Notes under the pieces: model-generated
Database searches by the model: none
What the model was told of the DNA's origin: nothing
The model's input: the letters and a program-made list of their open reading frames with translations, nothing else
Shown here: positions 14,350 to 21,803 of the stretch, piece after piece
How positions within the stretch are numbered: the first letter of the stretch is position 1
How the letters are laid out: every line of letters starts with the position of its first letter
Translations under genes and position numbers: made by a program
DNA from: a virus
Reading direction: 5' to 3' (one strand)
Virus record (IMG/VR): IMGVR_UViG_3300042731_010163
Location: 1 to 29,227 of that record
DNA: 29,227 nt

Positions 14350-17145
14350 ATGACTGATTACACATATCCTGGGGTCTATATTCAAGAGGTTCCTAGTGGT
14401 CCTGGTCCGATTACTGGTGTTTCAACATCTAATTTGGGTCTTATTGGTTTTTCTACCAAAGGTCCAGTTAATGAACCAATTATATCGACAAGTTTTCAGG
14501 AATTTTCGAACAGATTTGGAAGTTTTACAGAGAAGGGTTTATCTGCTCATGAAGCGTTTGCTTTTTTCTCTAATGGTGGACAAGTTTTGTATTTTGTTAG
14601 GGTTGTGGCTAGTGATGCTGCAACAGCTTATTGGGATTTTGCTGCAACAGTATCAAGTGAAAATGTATCAAATACTGCTGAAGGAACAGGGATTTATGAT
14701 TTGGAATTAGATCATTCTCCGGTTGTTCCTGCTACATTGACATTGACTTTTACAAATTCTGGTACACCAGCAAATCAAAACGTATTTGTTGCTGATGCTA
14801 GTGGTGTGTTAACGTTAGATACAACAGCATCGGGTGTTTCAGCTGATGGTGGTACTGGTTCTGTTGATATGGAAACAGGGGAGATTCATGTAGAATTGAC
14901 TACACCTGGTCAATTTACAGGAAGTACTGATTATATTGTAGCTGAATATAATTATACGATATTCAGGTTTAGAATGGCATGGCCAGGATTGGCTGGGAAT
15001 TATTTTAGAGTAAGGATAATTCCAGGAAGTGATGATTATCTTGTTCAGGCTGAAGCTAGGTGGACAAGATTTACAGTAATCGTTGAAGAAGATGTAAATT
15101 ATGATGCAACAAATCGTTCATGGTCAATTGTTGAGACATGGGCAGATCTTGTATTTGATGATTCAGAGGATCCAAATTTTGTTGCTACAGTAATAAATGC
15201 TGATGGTGCTGGGTCTGATTATATCGAAGTAGTTGATTATGGAAACGGAATGAATCCTGCAGCGCTTGCAGGAACACAAATTACGTCTGAGGATATTTCT
15301 GATACTCAATTACCACAAGGCAGCACTTCTACTCCTCCTGTTGCATATGACGGAACAACAAAGGCTTGGGAATATACATTGGCAAATGCTCCATTTCAGA
15401 AGACTTTGAATATGGATTTTCAGATGGCTGATGGCTTAGTATCTTTTACTGGTGCAGCCACAGCGGATAATGTAGTTCTTACAGATTCTGGAGCAAATTT
15501 TACTGGTGGTGGGGCAGCAGATAATTTAGCTGGTAAGATTGTTGTAAATATATCAAAGGGAGCATCTGCAGTAATAACTGCAAATGATGCAACGACAATA
15601 ACAGGTGTATTAACAGGTGGGGCTGTAACATGGTTAACAGGTGATTTGTATGCTGTTATTGAGGCATCAACAAAGATAGGAACAGGAACTGCTCAAGCAA
15701 GTGGTCAAGAATCTGTAATATCACCTGGTAATACATCAAATCCTGTTCAGATTGTTCCTGGTTCAGTTGTGATGGAATTGACTCTTACTGGACCTACAAC
15801 TGTTCATGTTATAGATGATGGATCTGGTAATTTATGGGATGGTTCTGGTGGATCGTTGGCAACAATTGATTATACAACTGGTCAGATTACAGGTATAAGT
15901 CCTACAACTGATGATCTTATTACGATACAGAGTGTTACAGCATGGGCAAGTGACACAGTTGCTGTTGGTAGCGAAATTAAATTTGGTTGTATATATGCAG
16001 TTCCAATTGCATTGGAGGATGATGCGGATGGGAATATGGTAATGTCAGATACCCAAGCAACTGGGTATCCTGCTAAGTTTTCGCTTAATCTTGTTTCTGG
16101 TGTAAATACTGTTAATTATACAACTGGTGTTGTTGATTTAACATGGAAAATTGAGGGTAATCCAGTTGCAGGTCCAGCAGGAGTATATTCTGAAACAGCA
16201 GATTATTATACAAATCCAGATGATGAGATAGCAACGGTATTAACAGGAGGGTCTGATGGTTCTTCTGTTTCTAGTGATGATGTTGTAGGTGCAGATTTGG
16301 CAGTTGACCAGGAAGGCATATATGCTTTTGGAAAAGTAAATGCCTTGATGCAACTTGTAGCTGCTGATTTTCAGACAGATACAAATGTTGCTGATGCACT
16401 TATTACATATGCTGAATTGGTGAAGGATAAATTTGTTATTTTGACGGTTCCTCATGGTCTTAGTTATCAAGAGGCTGTTAATTGGAAGAAATTTCAACTT
16501 AATAAATATACTTCATATGCTGCTTTGTATTATCCGCATATCAAGATTAAGGACCCTGTGAGTGGAGTAAATCAGGATATTCCTGTTGGTGGACATGTAG
16601 CTGGGGTTTACGCAAGGACTGATACTATAAGAAATGTTGGTGAAGCTCCTGCTGGTACCGAAAAAGGTGTTTTGAATTGGTCAACTGGTCTTGAAGTTGA
16701 GTTGACTGATACACAGGTTGGTATTATATATCCAGAAAAGATAAATGCTTTAGTAGCATGGGCTAATACTGGACGTGTTGTATGGGGTGCTAGAACATTA
16801 GATATTTCTGGAGGTGAATGGCCATATATTCAGATGCGTAGGCTTTTCATGTTTGTTGAAAAATCAGTGTTTAATAGTACTCATTTGCATGTATTTAAAA
16901 ACAATGGTTCTTCATTATGGAGTGCAATAAGAACTCAGGTCGTTTCTTTCTTGTTAGGTTTGCACCAATCAGGATATTTTGCTGGAAATAGTCCAGATGA
17001 GTCATTCTTTGTGATTTGTGACCGGTCAAATAATCCTCAGAATACAGTGGACCAAGGTATCGTGTTTTGTGATGTAGGGATTGCACCTAATAAGCCAGCG
17101 GAATTCATAGTGTTCAGATTTCAGCAAAAGGCACTCACTAGTTAA
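14350..17145 (+). CDS. Tail sheath protein
   Basis: The contractile sheath subunit that surrounds the tube and shortens during DNA injection. The N-terminus reads 'YTYPGVYIQEVPSGPGPI ... GLIGFSTKGPVNEP', the standard sheath start, and residues 38-96 continue with 'GSFTEKGLSAHEAFAFF' and 'GGQVLYFVRVV'. The C-terminal third has 'VPHGLSYQEAVNWKKF', 'VVWGARTLDIS', 'WPYIQMRRLFMFVEKSV' and ends in 'IAPNKPAEFIVFRFQQK', all typical. At 931 residues it is much longer than ordinary sheaths (about 400-500) and longer than T4 gp18 (659). The extra length is a large Gly/Thr/Asp-rich region at roughly 110-660, probably surface domains. GGAG precedes the ATG. Confidence 0.95.
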   Translation: MTDYTYPGVYIQEVPSGPGPITGVSTSNLGLIGFSTKGPVNEPIISTSFQEFSNRFGSFTEKGLSAHEAFAFFSNGGQVLYFVRVVASDAATAYWDFAATVSSENVSNTAEGTGIYDLELDHSPVVPATLTLTFTNSGTPANQNVFVADASGVLTLDTTASGVSADGGTGSVDMETGEIHVELTTPGQFTGSTDYIVAEYNYTIFRFRMAWPGLAGNYFRVRIIPGSDDYLVQAEARWTRFTVIVEEDVNYDATNRSWSIVETWADLVFDDSEDPNFVATVINADGAGSDYIEVVDYGNGMNPAALAGTQITSEDISDTQLPQGSTSTPPVAYDGTTKAWEYTLANAPFQKTLNMDFQMADGLVSFTGAATADNVVLTDSGANFTGGGAADNLAGKIVVNISKGASAVITANDATTITGVLTGGAVTWLTGDLYAVIEASTKIGTGTAQASGQESVISPGNTSNPVQIVPGSVVMELTLTGPTTVHVIDDGSGNLWDGSGGSLATIDYTTGQITGISPTTDDLITIQSVTAWASDTVAVGSEIKFGCIYAVPIALEDDADGNMVMSDTQATGYPAKFSLNLVSGVNTVNYTTGVVDLTWKIEGNPVAGPAGVYSETADYYTNPDDEIATVLTGGSDGSSVSSDDVVGADLAVDQEGIYAFGKVNALMQLVAADFQTDTNVADALITYAELVKDKFVILTVPHGLSYQEAVNWKKFQLNKYTSYAALYYPHIKIKDPVSGVNQDIPVGGHVAGVYARTDTIRNVGEAPAGTEKGVLNWSTGLEVELTDTQVGIIYPEKINALVAWANTGRVVWGARTLDISGGEWPYIQMRRLFMFVEKSVFNSTHLHVFKNNGSSLWSAIRTQVVSFLLGLHQSGYFAGNSPDESFFVICDRSNNPQNTVDQGIVFCDVGIAPNKPAEFIVFRFQQKALTS

Positions 17146-17157
17146 TAGGGGTTTAAA

Positions 17158-17886
17158 ATGGCTCTAATAAAGGTAATTCCAAATGTGCTCATTCATGAGT
17201 TTTTGACTGGAGCTTCTTTATCAGGTGTTGCTCCAGTCAATGTAGAATATTCATTTGATTATGATAATGAAGCTAGTGGACCATTTGTAGTTGGTGACGC
17301 ATTATCTTGGACTGGTGGAACGGGTCTTTTAGCAGATTTAGTAGATAATGGTACTACGGGAAGTATGACTATTGTATTGATAAGTGGAGTTGTACCAACT
17401 GATGGTTTGACTATTACAGGGGCACCGTCTGGTGCTACTTGTGATGTTGATGGTGTTGTAACATTAGTGGGTGATTGTGATTCTAATGAGACTATAAAGA
17501 GAGGGCGTTATAGAAGATATTGTAATTTGGCAGATGGTGGATTGATAGATATTGAAGAATCTGTTGCAATAAATGGTTTCAGAGTAAAAGATGTTTTGAT
17601 TAGTGCACCTGGTATTACTGCGGTTATTTTTTATGTTGTTGATAGGGATTCGAATGCTGTATGTGCTGGTAGTGCAACTGTTACAACAGGGAATGGTTTT
17701 AATGAATGGATAGAACCTGGTTTACTTGTTGCTCCAGGATGTAAATTTAAAGTAGTTGGCACAGGTACATTAACTGATGCTGGAAGAATAATGTTTATTC
17801 TTGATAATGGATGGGGAGCAAGTGTATTTGATTTTGCACCATCGATAGGCAGGGAAAGTCGGCCTCCTGGTATGGATAGGCCATAA
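17158..17886 (+). CDS. Virion protein between sheath and tube genes
   Basis: The product is 242 residues; AGGGG lies seven bases before the ATG. Residues 40-105 contain two units of a Gly/Thr module ('VGDALSWTGGTGLLADLVDN' and 'DGLTITGAPSGATCDVDG') also seen in the fibre-like proteins. The C-terminal half is beta-rich and ends in a short Arg/Pro tail. No known enzyme motif is present. Lying between sheath and tube, it may decorate the tail or take part in the neck or sheath. It could also be the remnant of a fibre-type module moved next to the tail genes. Confidence 0.55.
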   Translation: MALIKVIPNVLIHEFLTGASLSGVAPVNVEYSFDYDNEASGPFVVGDALSWTGGTGLLADLVDNGTTGSMTIVLISGVVPTDGLTITGAPSGATCDVDGVVTLVGDCDSNETIKRGRYRRYCNLADGGLIDIEESVAINGFRVKDVLISAPGITAVIFYVVDRDSNAVCAGSATVTTGNGFNEWIEPGLLVAPGCKFKVVGTGTLTDAGRIMFILDNGWGASVFDFAPSIGRESRPPGMDRP

Positions 17887-17898
17887 GGAGTTAATGAA

Positions 17899-18426
17899 AT
17901 GCGAGCAGCAAATACAGATTTCATGCAAGGTTTTAGATATCATGTTGTGGCAAATAATGGGGAGGGCGATCCACTTCAACCATCAGTTCAATCTGATCGT
18001 GATGGTCATGATACAAATGGTCAAGCTGGTTTTCAATCGGTTACAATTCCAGAAATTTCGGTGGAAGCAGCTGAATATAGAGAAGGTATTTTTAAATGGA
18101 CAGAAAAATTTCCTGGTCCACCTACTGTATCAGAATTGACTATGATGAGAGGTATTACAAAGCGTGATACTACATTTTATGATATGGTAATGGCATCTGT
18201 TGAAGGTGCGGAATATCGAGCAGATGTAATAATATATCATTATCAGAGATCTGAGATGGATTTAGCTACATCAGCTACAGTTGGTGATGATATTCGTAGG
18301 ATTGAGTGTGGAGAATGTTTTGCTATTCGTGCTAAACCAAATGGAGATTTGGATTCTACGGCTGGAGATGTTTCTTTAGGTGAAGTAGATCTTGCAGTGG
18401 AAAAATTTGAAGTAAAATATTCTTAA
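17899..18426 (+). CDS. Tail tube protein (T4 gp19-like)
   Basis: The inner tube subunit through which DNA passes. The product is 175 residues, close to T4 gp19 (163). It starts at the ATG preceded by AAGGAG; an ATG five bases earlier is out of frame. Typical tube features are the N-terminal 'NTDFMQGFRYHVV', a central 'ISVEAAEYREGIFKWTEKFP', 'ELTMMRGITKRDTTFYDMV', and the final 'GDVSLGEVDLAVEKFEVKY'. It is followed by a second, related gene. Position directly after sheath is standard for contractile phages. Confidence 0.88.
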   Translation: MRAANTDFMQGFRYHVVANNGEGDPLQPSVQSDRDGHDTNGQAGFQSVTIPEISVEAAEYREGIFKWTEKFPGPPTVSELTMMRGITKRDTTFYDMVMASVEGAEYRADVIIYHYQRSEMDLATSATVGDDIRRIECGECFAIRAKPNGDLDSTAGDVSLGEVDLAVEKFEVKYS

Positions 18427-18447
18427 TATTTTTATGAAGGTGCATAA

Positions 18448-19005
18448 ATGGCAAGAAATCGTTTATTGGATTTTATGCAAACTCATAAATTTTGGCTATT
18501 CGATGTAGTTCCAAGTTTGTCGCCTCCTTTTTGGGTTTTAGGGACACCCTTTTTAGGTTTTTCGAGTATTACAGCACCACAATATACTGCTGAAGTTGAT
18601 AATATAAAACAGATCAATTCTATGTTTCGGAAATATGCTTATTCTGGAGGACAAGTTGATCCAATAGTATTAACAAGAGGTGTTCGTGGTTTTGATGATA
18701 CTATGTGGGAATGGATGTATAGGGCAATAACTGGTCTAGAGGTTACAAATAGACATTTGTTATTGCTTCATTTTACGAATATTAGATTATCTGATAGTCC
18801 TTTTCCAAATGTGGCTGAAGGATTTCAATTTCCGATGACTGCTGGAATTTTTCTTCCTGGTAAAGCATGGCTTCTTTGGAATTCTATTCCAATACGGTAT
18901 AAAGCTGGATCAGATTTTGATGGCAAAAGTGGTGAAGTTAGTTTGGCTGAATTAGAGGTTCAGCCAGAAGCTATAACAGAATTTACATTGTTAGATCCTG
19001 TATGA
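18448..19005 (+). CDS. Second tail-tube-like protein (paralogue)
   Basis: The product is 185 residues with AAGGTG before the ATG. It shares the tube layout with the preceding gene: 'PIVLTRGVRGFDDTMWEWMY' aligns with 'ELTMMRGITKRDTTFYDMV', and 'PIRYKAGSDFDGKSGEVSLA' aligns with 'AIRAKPNGDLDSTAGDVSLG'. The N-terminus differs and is more hydrophobic and aromatic. It may be a tube initiator, a distal tube protein (T4 gp54/gp48-like role) or a minor tube ring. The paralogy is visible in sequence; the specific role is inference. Confidence 0.75.
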   Translation: MARNRLLDFMQTHKFWLFDVVPSLSPPFWVLGTPFLGFSSITAPQYTAEVDNIKQINSMFRKYAYSGGQVDPIVLTRGVRGFDDTMWEWMYRAITGLEVTNRHLLLLHFTNIRLSDSPFPNVAEGFQFPMTAGIFLPGKAWLLWNSIPIRYKAGSDFDGKSGEVSLAELEVQPEAITEFTLLDPV

Positions 19006-19018
19006 TAATTTATAGATA

Positions 19019-19498
19019 ATGGAATTTCAATATACTTCAACAATGACGAGAAGAGAACTTGCTGTAAAACTAATGAATGTTTTACGTGAAGGGTTCAATA
19101 AAAGATTCACAAAGAGAGCTTTTATTTCTCCTGTTCCAAGATCTTTTCCTGGTGGTCATGTAATGGTTATGTTGTCTCCGTTATATAATAAAAAAGGTGA
19201 AAATGTTGGTGAAATAAGGATTTATATCTATGTTTCAGAAGATGAAAATATACCAATTCTTATAAGATCAGAATGGACAAGAAATGCATTTGGTTTTTGG
19301 TATAGATACGATAATAGATTATTTGATAAAGATAATGTAATAGTTGATTTGTATTCAAAAATAAGAGACATTTCAAAATGGTTTTCTGTTACAGCAGATG
19401 GGACGGTTAAGGTTTTGTCAATGAATCGTATGTTTAGAAAAATAAAGAAAACATCTGCTCGTGACAAAGCAGTCAGAGTTGGAATGGTAATGGGATAA
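19019..19498 (+). CDS. Conserved-type small tail-region protein, function unknown
   Basis: The product is 159 residues. No clear ribosome site precedes the ATG at 19019, and an in-frame ATG at 19043 is possible. The protein is basic, with 'REGFNKRFTKRAFISPVPRS', two strand regions, and a helical basic end ('MFRKIKKTSARDKAVRVGM'). No membrane span or Cys motif is present. It is the first of six small genes between the tube genes and the reverse-strand insert, a segment that in contractile phages often carries assembly factors. Confidence 0.5.
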   Translation: MEFQYTSTMTRRELAVKLMNVLREGFNKRFTKRAFISPVPRSFPGGHVMVMLSPLYNKKGENVGEIRIYIYVSEDENIPILIRSEWTRNAFGFWYRYDNRLFDKDNVIVDLYSKIRDISKWFSVTADGTVKVLSMNRMFRKIKKTSARDKAVRVGMVMG

Positions 19499-19510
19499 GG
19501 AATTGGTAAA

Positions 19511-19834
19511 ATGAGGAATAGATTATCTGATTTTATTATTGATAAGCCGGTTAAAGAGGAACATGTATTATCTTACAAAGGTAAACGTCTTTTTAGGGCA
19601 TTAAAATCCTTGGGAGAACGTTCCATTAAAGGACGTGATGTTGATAAATATATTTTTGAAGTTGTATATAAAAATGGTGTAGAAACATTAAGAATGCTTA
19701 TCGAAGGTAGACATGCTTTATCTATTAGTAATCAGATAGCAAAAGGACTTTCAAATATGGACGAACTCGAGTTCGTTGATGTTGTGAAAACAAAAAATGG
19801 TGCGAAGATTGTACTTCGTTCTATTGGAGAGTAG
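19511..19834 (+). CDS. Small protein containing an internal palindrome copy
   Basis: The product is 107 residues, with AAGGA before the ATG. It appears alpha/beta: 'RLFRALKSLGERSIKGRDVD' is followed by 'YIFEVVYKNGVETLRMLI'. Palindrome copy 4 is embedded at 19762-19775 and encodes part of Asp-Glu-Leu-Glu-Phe-Val-Asp. This is the only copy wholly inside a reading frame away from a gene end. The function is not recognised. Confidence 0.55.
   Translation: MRNRLSDFIIDKPVKEEHVLSYKGKRLFRALKSLGERSIKGRDVDKYIFEVVYKNGVETLRMLIEGRHALSISNQIAKGLSNMDELEFVDVVKTKNGAKIVLRSIGE
19762..19775. promoter_or_regulatory. Palindrome CGAACTCGAGTTCG, copy 4 (within CDS)
   Basis: Identical palindrome with A and T flanks (16 bp), inside a coding region 60 bases before its stop. 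Its retention here, where the codons must also encode protein, argues that the DNA or RNA sequence itself matters or that it inserted recently. Confidence 0.9.
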
Positions 19835-19843
19835 GAGAGTAAA

Positions 19844-20254
19844 ATGGGAAAATTAAAGATATATTCTGATAGTATAGATGAGTTACTGGTTAATAGGGTT
19901 GATGCTGATGTAATGAGTGAATCATCTGAGTTAGGTAATGATGATGAAAAGATTGATGAGGCTTGGAAGATTGAAGACTATATGTCTAATTTTGTTTCGG
20001 TAAAAGCTTTGGTTGCGTTGTCATTGTCGATAGTAAAGCGAATGAAAGGCAGTGCTCTTTCTAAATTTCAAGGAAAATTATCTGATATTGATAATGAGAT
20101 GGAAAAAGAAATAGACAGAATGGATAGCAAAAAAGAGATGGAATTTAATAAATTATATATGAAAAAGATAAAAGGTGTTAAGGCTAAAATATTAGAAGAA
20201 TTTGGTGGCGATTTTTTGAAAGAAATTGAAGAAGATAAAAGGGAAAAAGAATGA
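19844..20254 (+). CDS. Charged helical protein, function unknown
   Basis: The product is 136 residues with GGAGAG before the ATG. An acidic N-terminal region (about 10-45) leads to a short hydrophobic helix ('VKALVALSLSIVKRMKG', about 52-68), probably amphipathic rather than a full membrane span. A long Lys/Glu coiled coil runs to the end. The stop overlaps the next ATG (ATGA). No family is recognised; a tail-assembly helper is possible from position. Confidence 0.55.
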   Translation: MGKLKIYSDSIDELLVNRVDADVMSESSELGNDDEKIDEAWKIEDYMSNFVSVKALVALSLSIVKRMKGSALSKFQGKLSDIDNEMEKEIDRMDSKKEMEFNKLYMKKIKGVKAKILEEFGGDFLKEIEEDKREKE

Positions 20255-20550
20255 CAATATCTTCTGGTAATATTGCTGGTGTGATAAAACCTATTGGAAT
20301 GTTAAAATTACCGTGGTGTCCATGTAGTGGTAGAATTTGTAAAATTGAAGAAATTCCAGTTAATAAAAAGAAGAAGAGAAAGATTAGTGTGTATGAGATA
20401 TTGAATATTGATGGTCATACTATGCTTGAAGAAGCAAGAGAAAAACGTCATATTGTGAACGGTAAACGTGGAATATGGCGCACAATAAGAGGAAGACATT
20501 ATTTTTTTCCGGATGATAAATCAGGTGTTATTCCTCCAATTAAGGGTTAA
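20251..20550 (+). CDS. Small basic protein with RTIRGRHYF motif
   Basis: The product is 99 residues, coupled to the previous gene by ATGA. It starts 'MTISSGNIAGVIKPIGMLKL', contains C-P-C and one further Cys, and ends 'GIWRTIRGRHYFFPDDKSG'. A 'W-R-T-I-R-G-R-x-x-F' strand is met in several unrelated phage structural proteins as a short conserved segment. It may be a capsid- or tail-associated protein, but nothing more can be said. Confidence 0.5.
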   Translation: MTISSGNIAGVIKPIGMLKLPWCPCSGRICKIEEIPVNKKKKRKISVYEILNIDGHTMLEEAREKRHIVNGKRGIWRTIRGRHYFFPDDKSGVIPPIKG

Positions 20551-20552
20551 TA

Positions 20553-20762
20553 ATGGTTATTATGAAGGATATTATAGAGTCTAGTGGTTCAGAAATTATG
20601 GAGGGTATTTCATATGGTGCTGCTGAGAAGTTAGCAGATAATATGATAAAAAATCCTAGAAGTGTAGCTATGTTGGATAGATATGGTGTTGAGGCATCTG
20701 AGGATATTACTAGATTGAAAGATGCTCTAGTTAGATTTCTAATAAATTATTTTAAGAGATAA
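20553..20762 (+). CDS. Small helical protein, function unknown
   Basis: A 69-residue product. The ATG at 20553 follows the previous stop by two bases; an in-frame ATG at 20562 is also possible. Neither has a strong ribosome site, so coupling is likely. The sequence is helical ('EGISYGAAEKLADNMI', 'EDITRLKDALVRFLINYF'), with an amphipathic C-terminal end. No motif is recognised. Confidence 0.5.
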   Translation: MVIMKDIIESSGSEIMEGISYGAAEKLADNMIKNPRSVAMLDRYGVEASEDITRLKDALVRFLINYFKR

Positions 20763-20774
20763 TAAAAAAATTGA

Positions 20775-20790
20775 TGTTTCACGTGAAACA
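20775..20790. promoter_or_regulatory. parS-like palindrome TGTTTCACGTGAAACA
   Basis: A perfect 16-bp palindrome in the gap between two small tail-region genes, just upstream of a GAGAGG ribosome site. It matches the bacterial chromosomal parS consensus (TGTTNCACGTGAAACA) bound by ParB/Spo0J. Only one full copy was seen; a CACGTG near 22147 lacks the outer half-sites. As RNA it could also fold into a 6-bp stem with an ACGU loop, like the other palindrome family here. Confidence 0.85.
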
Positions 20791-20805
20791 GAGAGGATGT
20801 GTAAG

Positions 20806-21096
20806 ATGTGTAAAAAGAAGACTGTAAATGTTGTGAATTCTGATGATTTGAGGAAGAAAGTTTCTGATGTTGAGATATTTGGTAATCCAGATACTTTTCA
20901 GTTAATTTGTAAGGCAAGTTCCAAAAATGAAGGATGGATGAAGTCAACAAAGGCTATGGAGATTCCCGGAAGAGGATGTATAATACAAGTTTCTACACAG
21001 CAAGGTGATAATGTTGCAGAAGCTATTTGTTTTGTTCCAGATGTTGTTATTTTAGTTGATGATGAAAGTGGAAATAAAAAGATAGTAAAAGGGTAA
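20806..21096 (+). CDS. Conserved-looking small phage protein (MCKKK type)
   Basis: The start is put at the ATG at 20806, nine bases after GAGG; the earlier in-frame ATG at 20797 directly abuts that ribosome site. The product is 96 residues: 'KTVNVVNSDDLRKKVSDVEI', 'FQLICKASSKNEGWMKSTKA', 'GRGCIIQVSTQQGDNVAEAI', then a strand-rich end. The regular beta pattern and the balanced composition look like a well-conserved small phage family that I recall only as hypothetical proteins. Cys are present at residues 2, about 45 and others, but no zinc pair is certain. It is the last forward gene before the reverse-strand insert. Confidence 0.6.
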   Translation: MCKKKTVNVVNSDDLRKKVSDVEIFGNPDTFQLICKASSKNEGWMKSTKAMEIPGRGCIIQVSTQQGDNVAEAICFVPDVVILVDDESGNKKIVKG

Positions 21097-21101
21097 TAAT
21101 T

Positions 21102-21119
21102 GTGTTTTATGTCAAACAC
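21102..21119. terminator. Weak bidirectional hairpin between convergent genes
   Basis: GTGTTT (21102-21107) and AAACAC (21114-21119) form a 6-bp inverted repeat with a 6-base loop, six bases past the forward stop and overlapping the reverse gene's stop. Flanks are AT-rich (TTATT on one side, AATTATT on the other). It could stop transcription from both sides, but the stem is AT-rich and the T-runs are short. Confidence 0.3.
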
Positions 21120-21457
21120 TTATTGATCCATTCAGTAATGAGAGCATCATAGATTTCACAGACATCGCATGGTTTAGTAAGAATATGTATATTGGGCATA
21201 TCATATTTGAGTGTATAGTTTGCTGTATATATTACGAATGGTATTGTTGAATGTTGAACTATTTTTAGTCCGTCTGATTTGTTTGGGCAATCCCAATCGC
21301 TAAGGATTATGTCAAAATTTCCGTCTTGAAGAGCTATTAGTCCATCATCACAGGAATGTTTGACTGTTATACTTTTCCAAGTATTTTTCATTACTCTGGA
21401 AAGCATACGAGTAATTTGTTCATCATCATCAATGATTAGTAAATTCAGGTTTTTCAT
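21107..21457 (-). CDS. Stand-alone CheY-like response-regulator receiver
   Basis: A 116-residue single receiver domain on the reverse strand. It begins 'MKNLNLLIIDDDEQITRMLS': D11 and D12 form the acidic Mg2+ pocket. D54 in 'FDIILSDWDCPNKSDG' is the phosphoacceptor, T78 ('VIYTAN') the conserved Thr/Ser and K95 ('ILTKPC') the conserved Lys. All residues for phosphorylation are therefore present. There is no output domain, so it would act by protein contact, as a decoy, or as a phosphate sink for a host histidine kinase. It is co-directional with the zinc-ribbon gene seven bases upstream and shares its promoter. Opposite strand and unrelated function mark it as accessory cargo in a tail module. 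Confidence 0.88.
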   Translation of the reverse strand: MKNLNLLIIDDDEQITRMLSRVMKNTWKSITVKHSCDDGLIALQDGNFDIILSDWDCPNKSDGLKIVQHSTIPFVIYTANYTLKYDMPNIHILTKPCDVCEIYDALITEWINKCLT

Positions 21458-21464
21458 TGTTTTT

Positions 21465-21674
21465 TTACCATACGGCTATTTGTTTTTTGCATGAATCACA
21501 ATGTTCAGTGTTTGATTTGGAGAGATGTGAATTCATAATAAAAATAGCAGTTCCTTCTTTTTCTAGTCGTTTAGCACATTCTGTACAATAGAGATAACCT
21601 CTGTTGTCGACTATTCCTGTAATTGTATTATTTGGGTCATTTTTTTGATAGATATAAATTTCTGAGGCTTTCAT
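21465..21674 (-). CDS. Small zinc-ribbon protein
   Basis: A 69-residue reverse-strand product. Its ATG has an AAGGA site eight bases upstream. Two Cys pairs, C30-x2-C33 and C59-x2-C62, are separated by 25 residues, consistent with one zinc ribbon. The N-terminal strand region contains a polar loop (KNDPNN). It is the first gene after the strong reverse promoter, immediately followed by the receiver gene, so the two are probably co-transcribed. It may bind a host protein or nucleic acid. No specific family is recognised. Confidence 0.7.
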   Translation of the reverse strand: MKASEIYIYQKNDPNNTITGIVDNRGYLYCTECAKRLEKEGTAIFIMNSHLSKSNTEHCDSCKKQIAVW

Positions 21675-21690
21675 TAGTTTGTTCCTTTCT

Positions 21691-21707
21691 GTCGAAATCT
21701 TATCGAC
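21691..21707. promoter_or_regulatory. Inverted repeat GTCGA-N7-TCGAC
   Basis: GTCGA at 21691-21695 and TCGAC at 21703-21707 flank seven AT-rich bases, between the reverse promoter and the ribosome site of the zinc-ribbon gene. It is placed as an operator would be, for repression of the reverse operon. Confidence 0.4.
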
Positions 21708-21718
21708 TATCTATATGA

Positions 21719-21746
21719 ATATTAACATTATGATAAAGTTTGTCAA
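21719..21746 (-). promoter_or_regulatory. Sigma70-like promoter for the reverse-strand pair
   Basis: Read on the reverse strand, TTGACA (21746-21741) is followed after 16 bases by TAATAT (21724-21719), 45 bases before the zinc-ribbon ATG. The -35 is a perfect consensus. This is the best housekeeping-type promoter seen in the window and would let host polymerase express the cargo pair independently of the tail genes. Confidence 0.6.
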
Positions 21747-21750
21747 CTTT
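21735..21750. promoter_or_regulatory. Inverted repeat AAAGTT-N4-AACTTT over the -35
   Basis: AAAGTT (21735-21740) and AACTTT (21745-21750) form a perfect 6-bp inverted repeat centred on the -35 of the reverse promoter. A regulator bound here would block the reverse operon; the adjacent ribbon-helix-helix gene encodes a plausible candidate. Confidence 0.4.
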
Positions 21751-21773
21751 TTTGATAAAAAAATGCAAAAGTG

Positions 21774-21803
21774 TTGATAATAATAGCATAAAAGTGGTAT
21801 TAT
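21774..21803 (+). promoter_or_regulatory. Candidate sigma70-like promoter for RHH gene
   Basis: TTGATA (21774-21779), an 18-base spacer, and TATTAT (21798-21803), 33 bases before the ATG of the ribbon-helix-helix gene. It is divergent from the reverse promoter, and the 161-bp gap is the longest non-coding stretch in the window. Confidence 0.45.
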
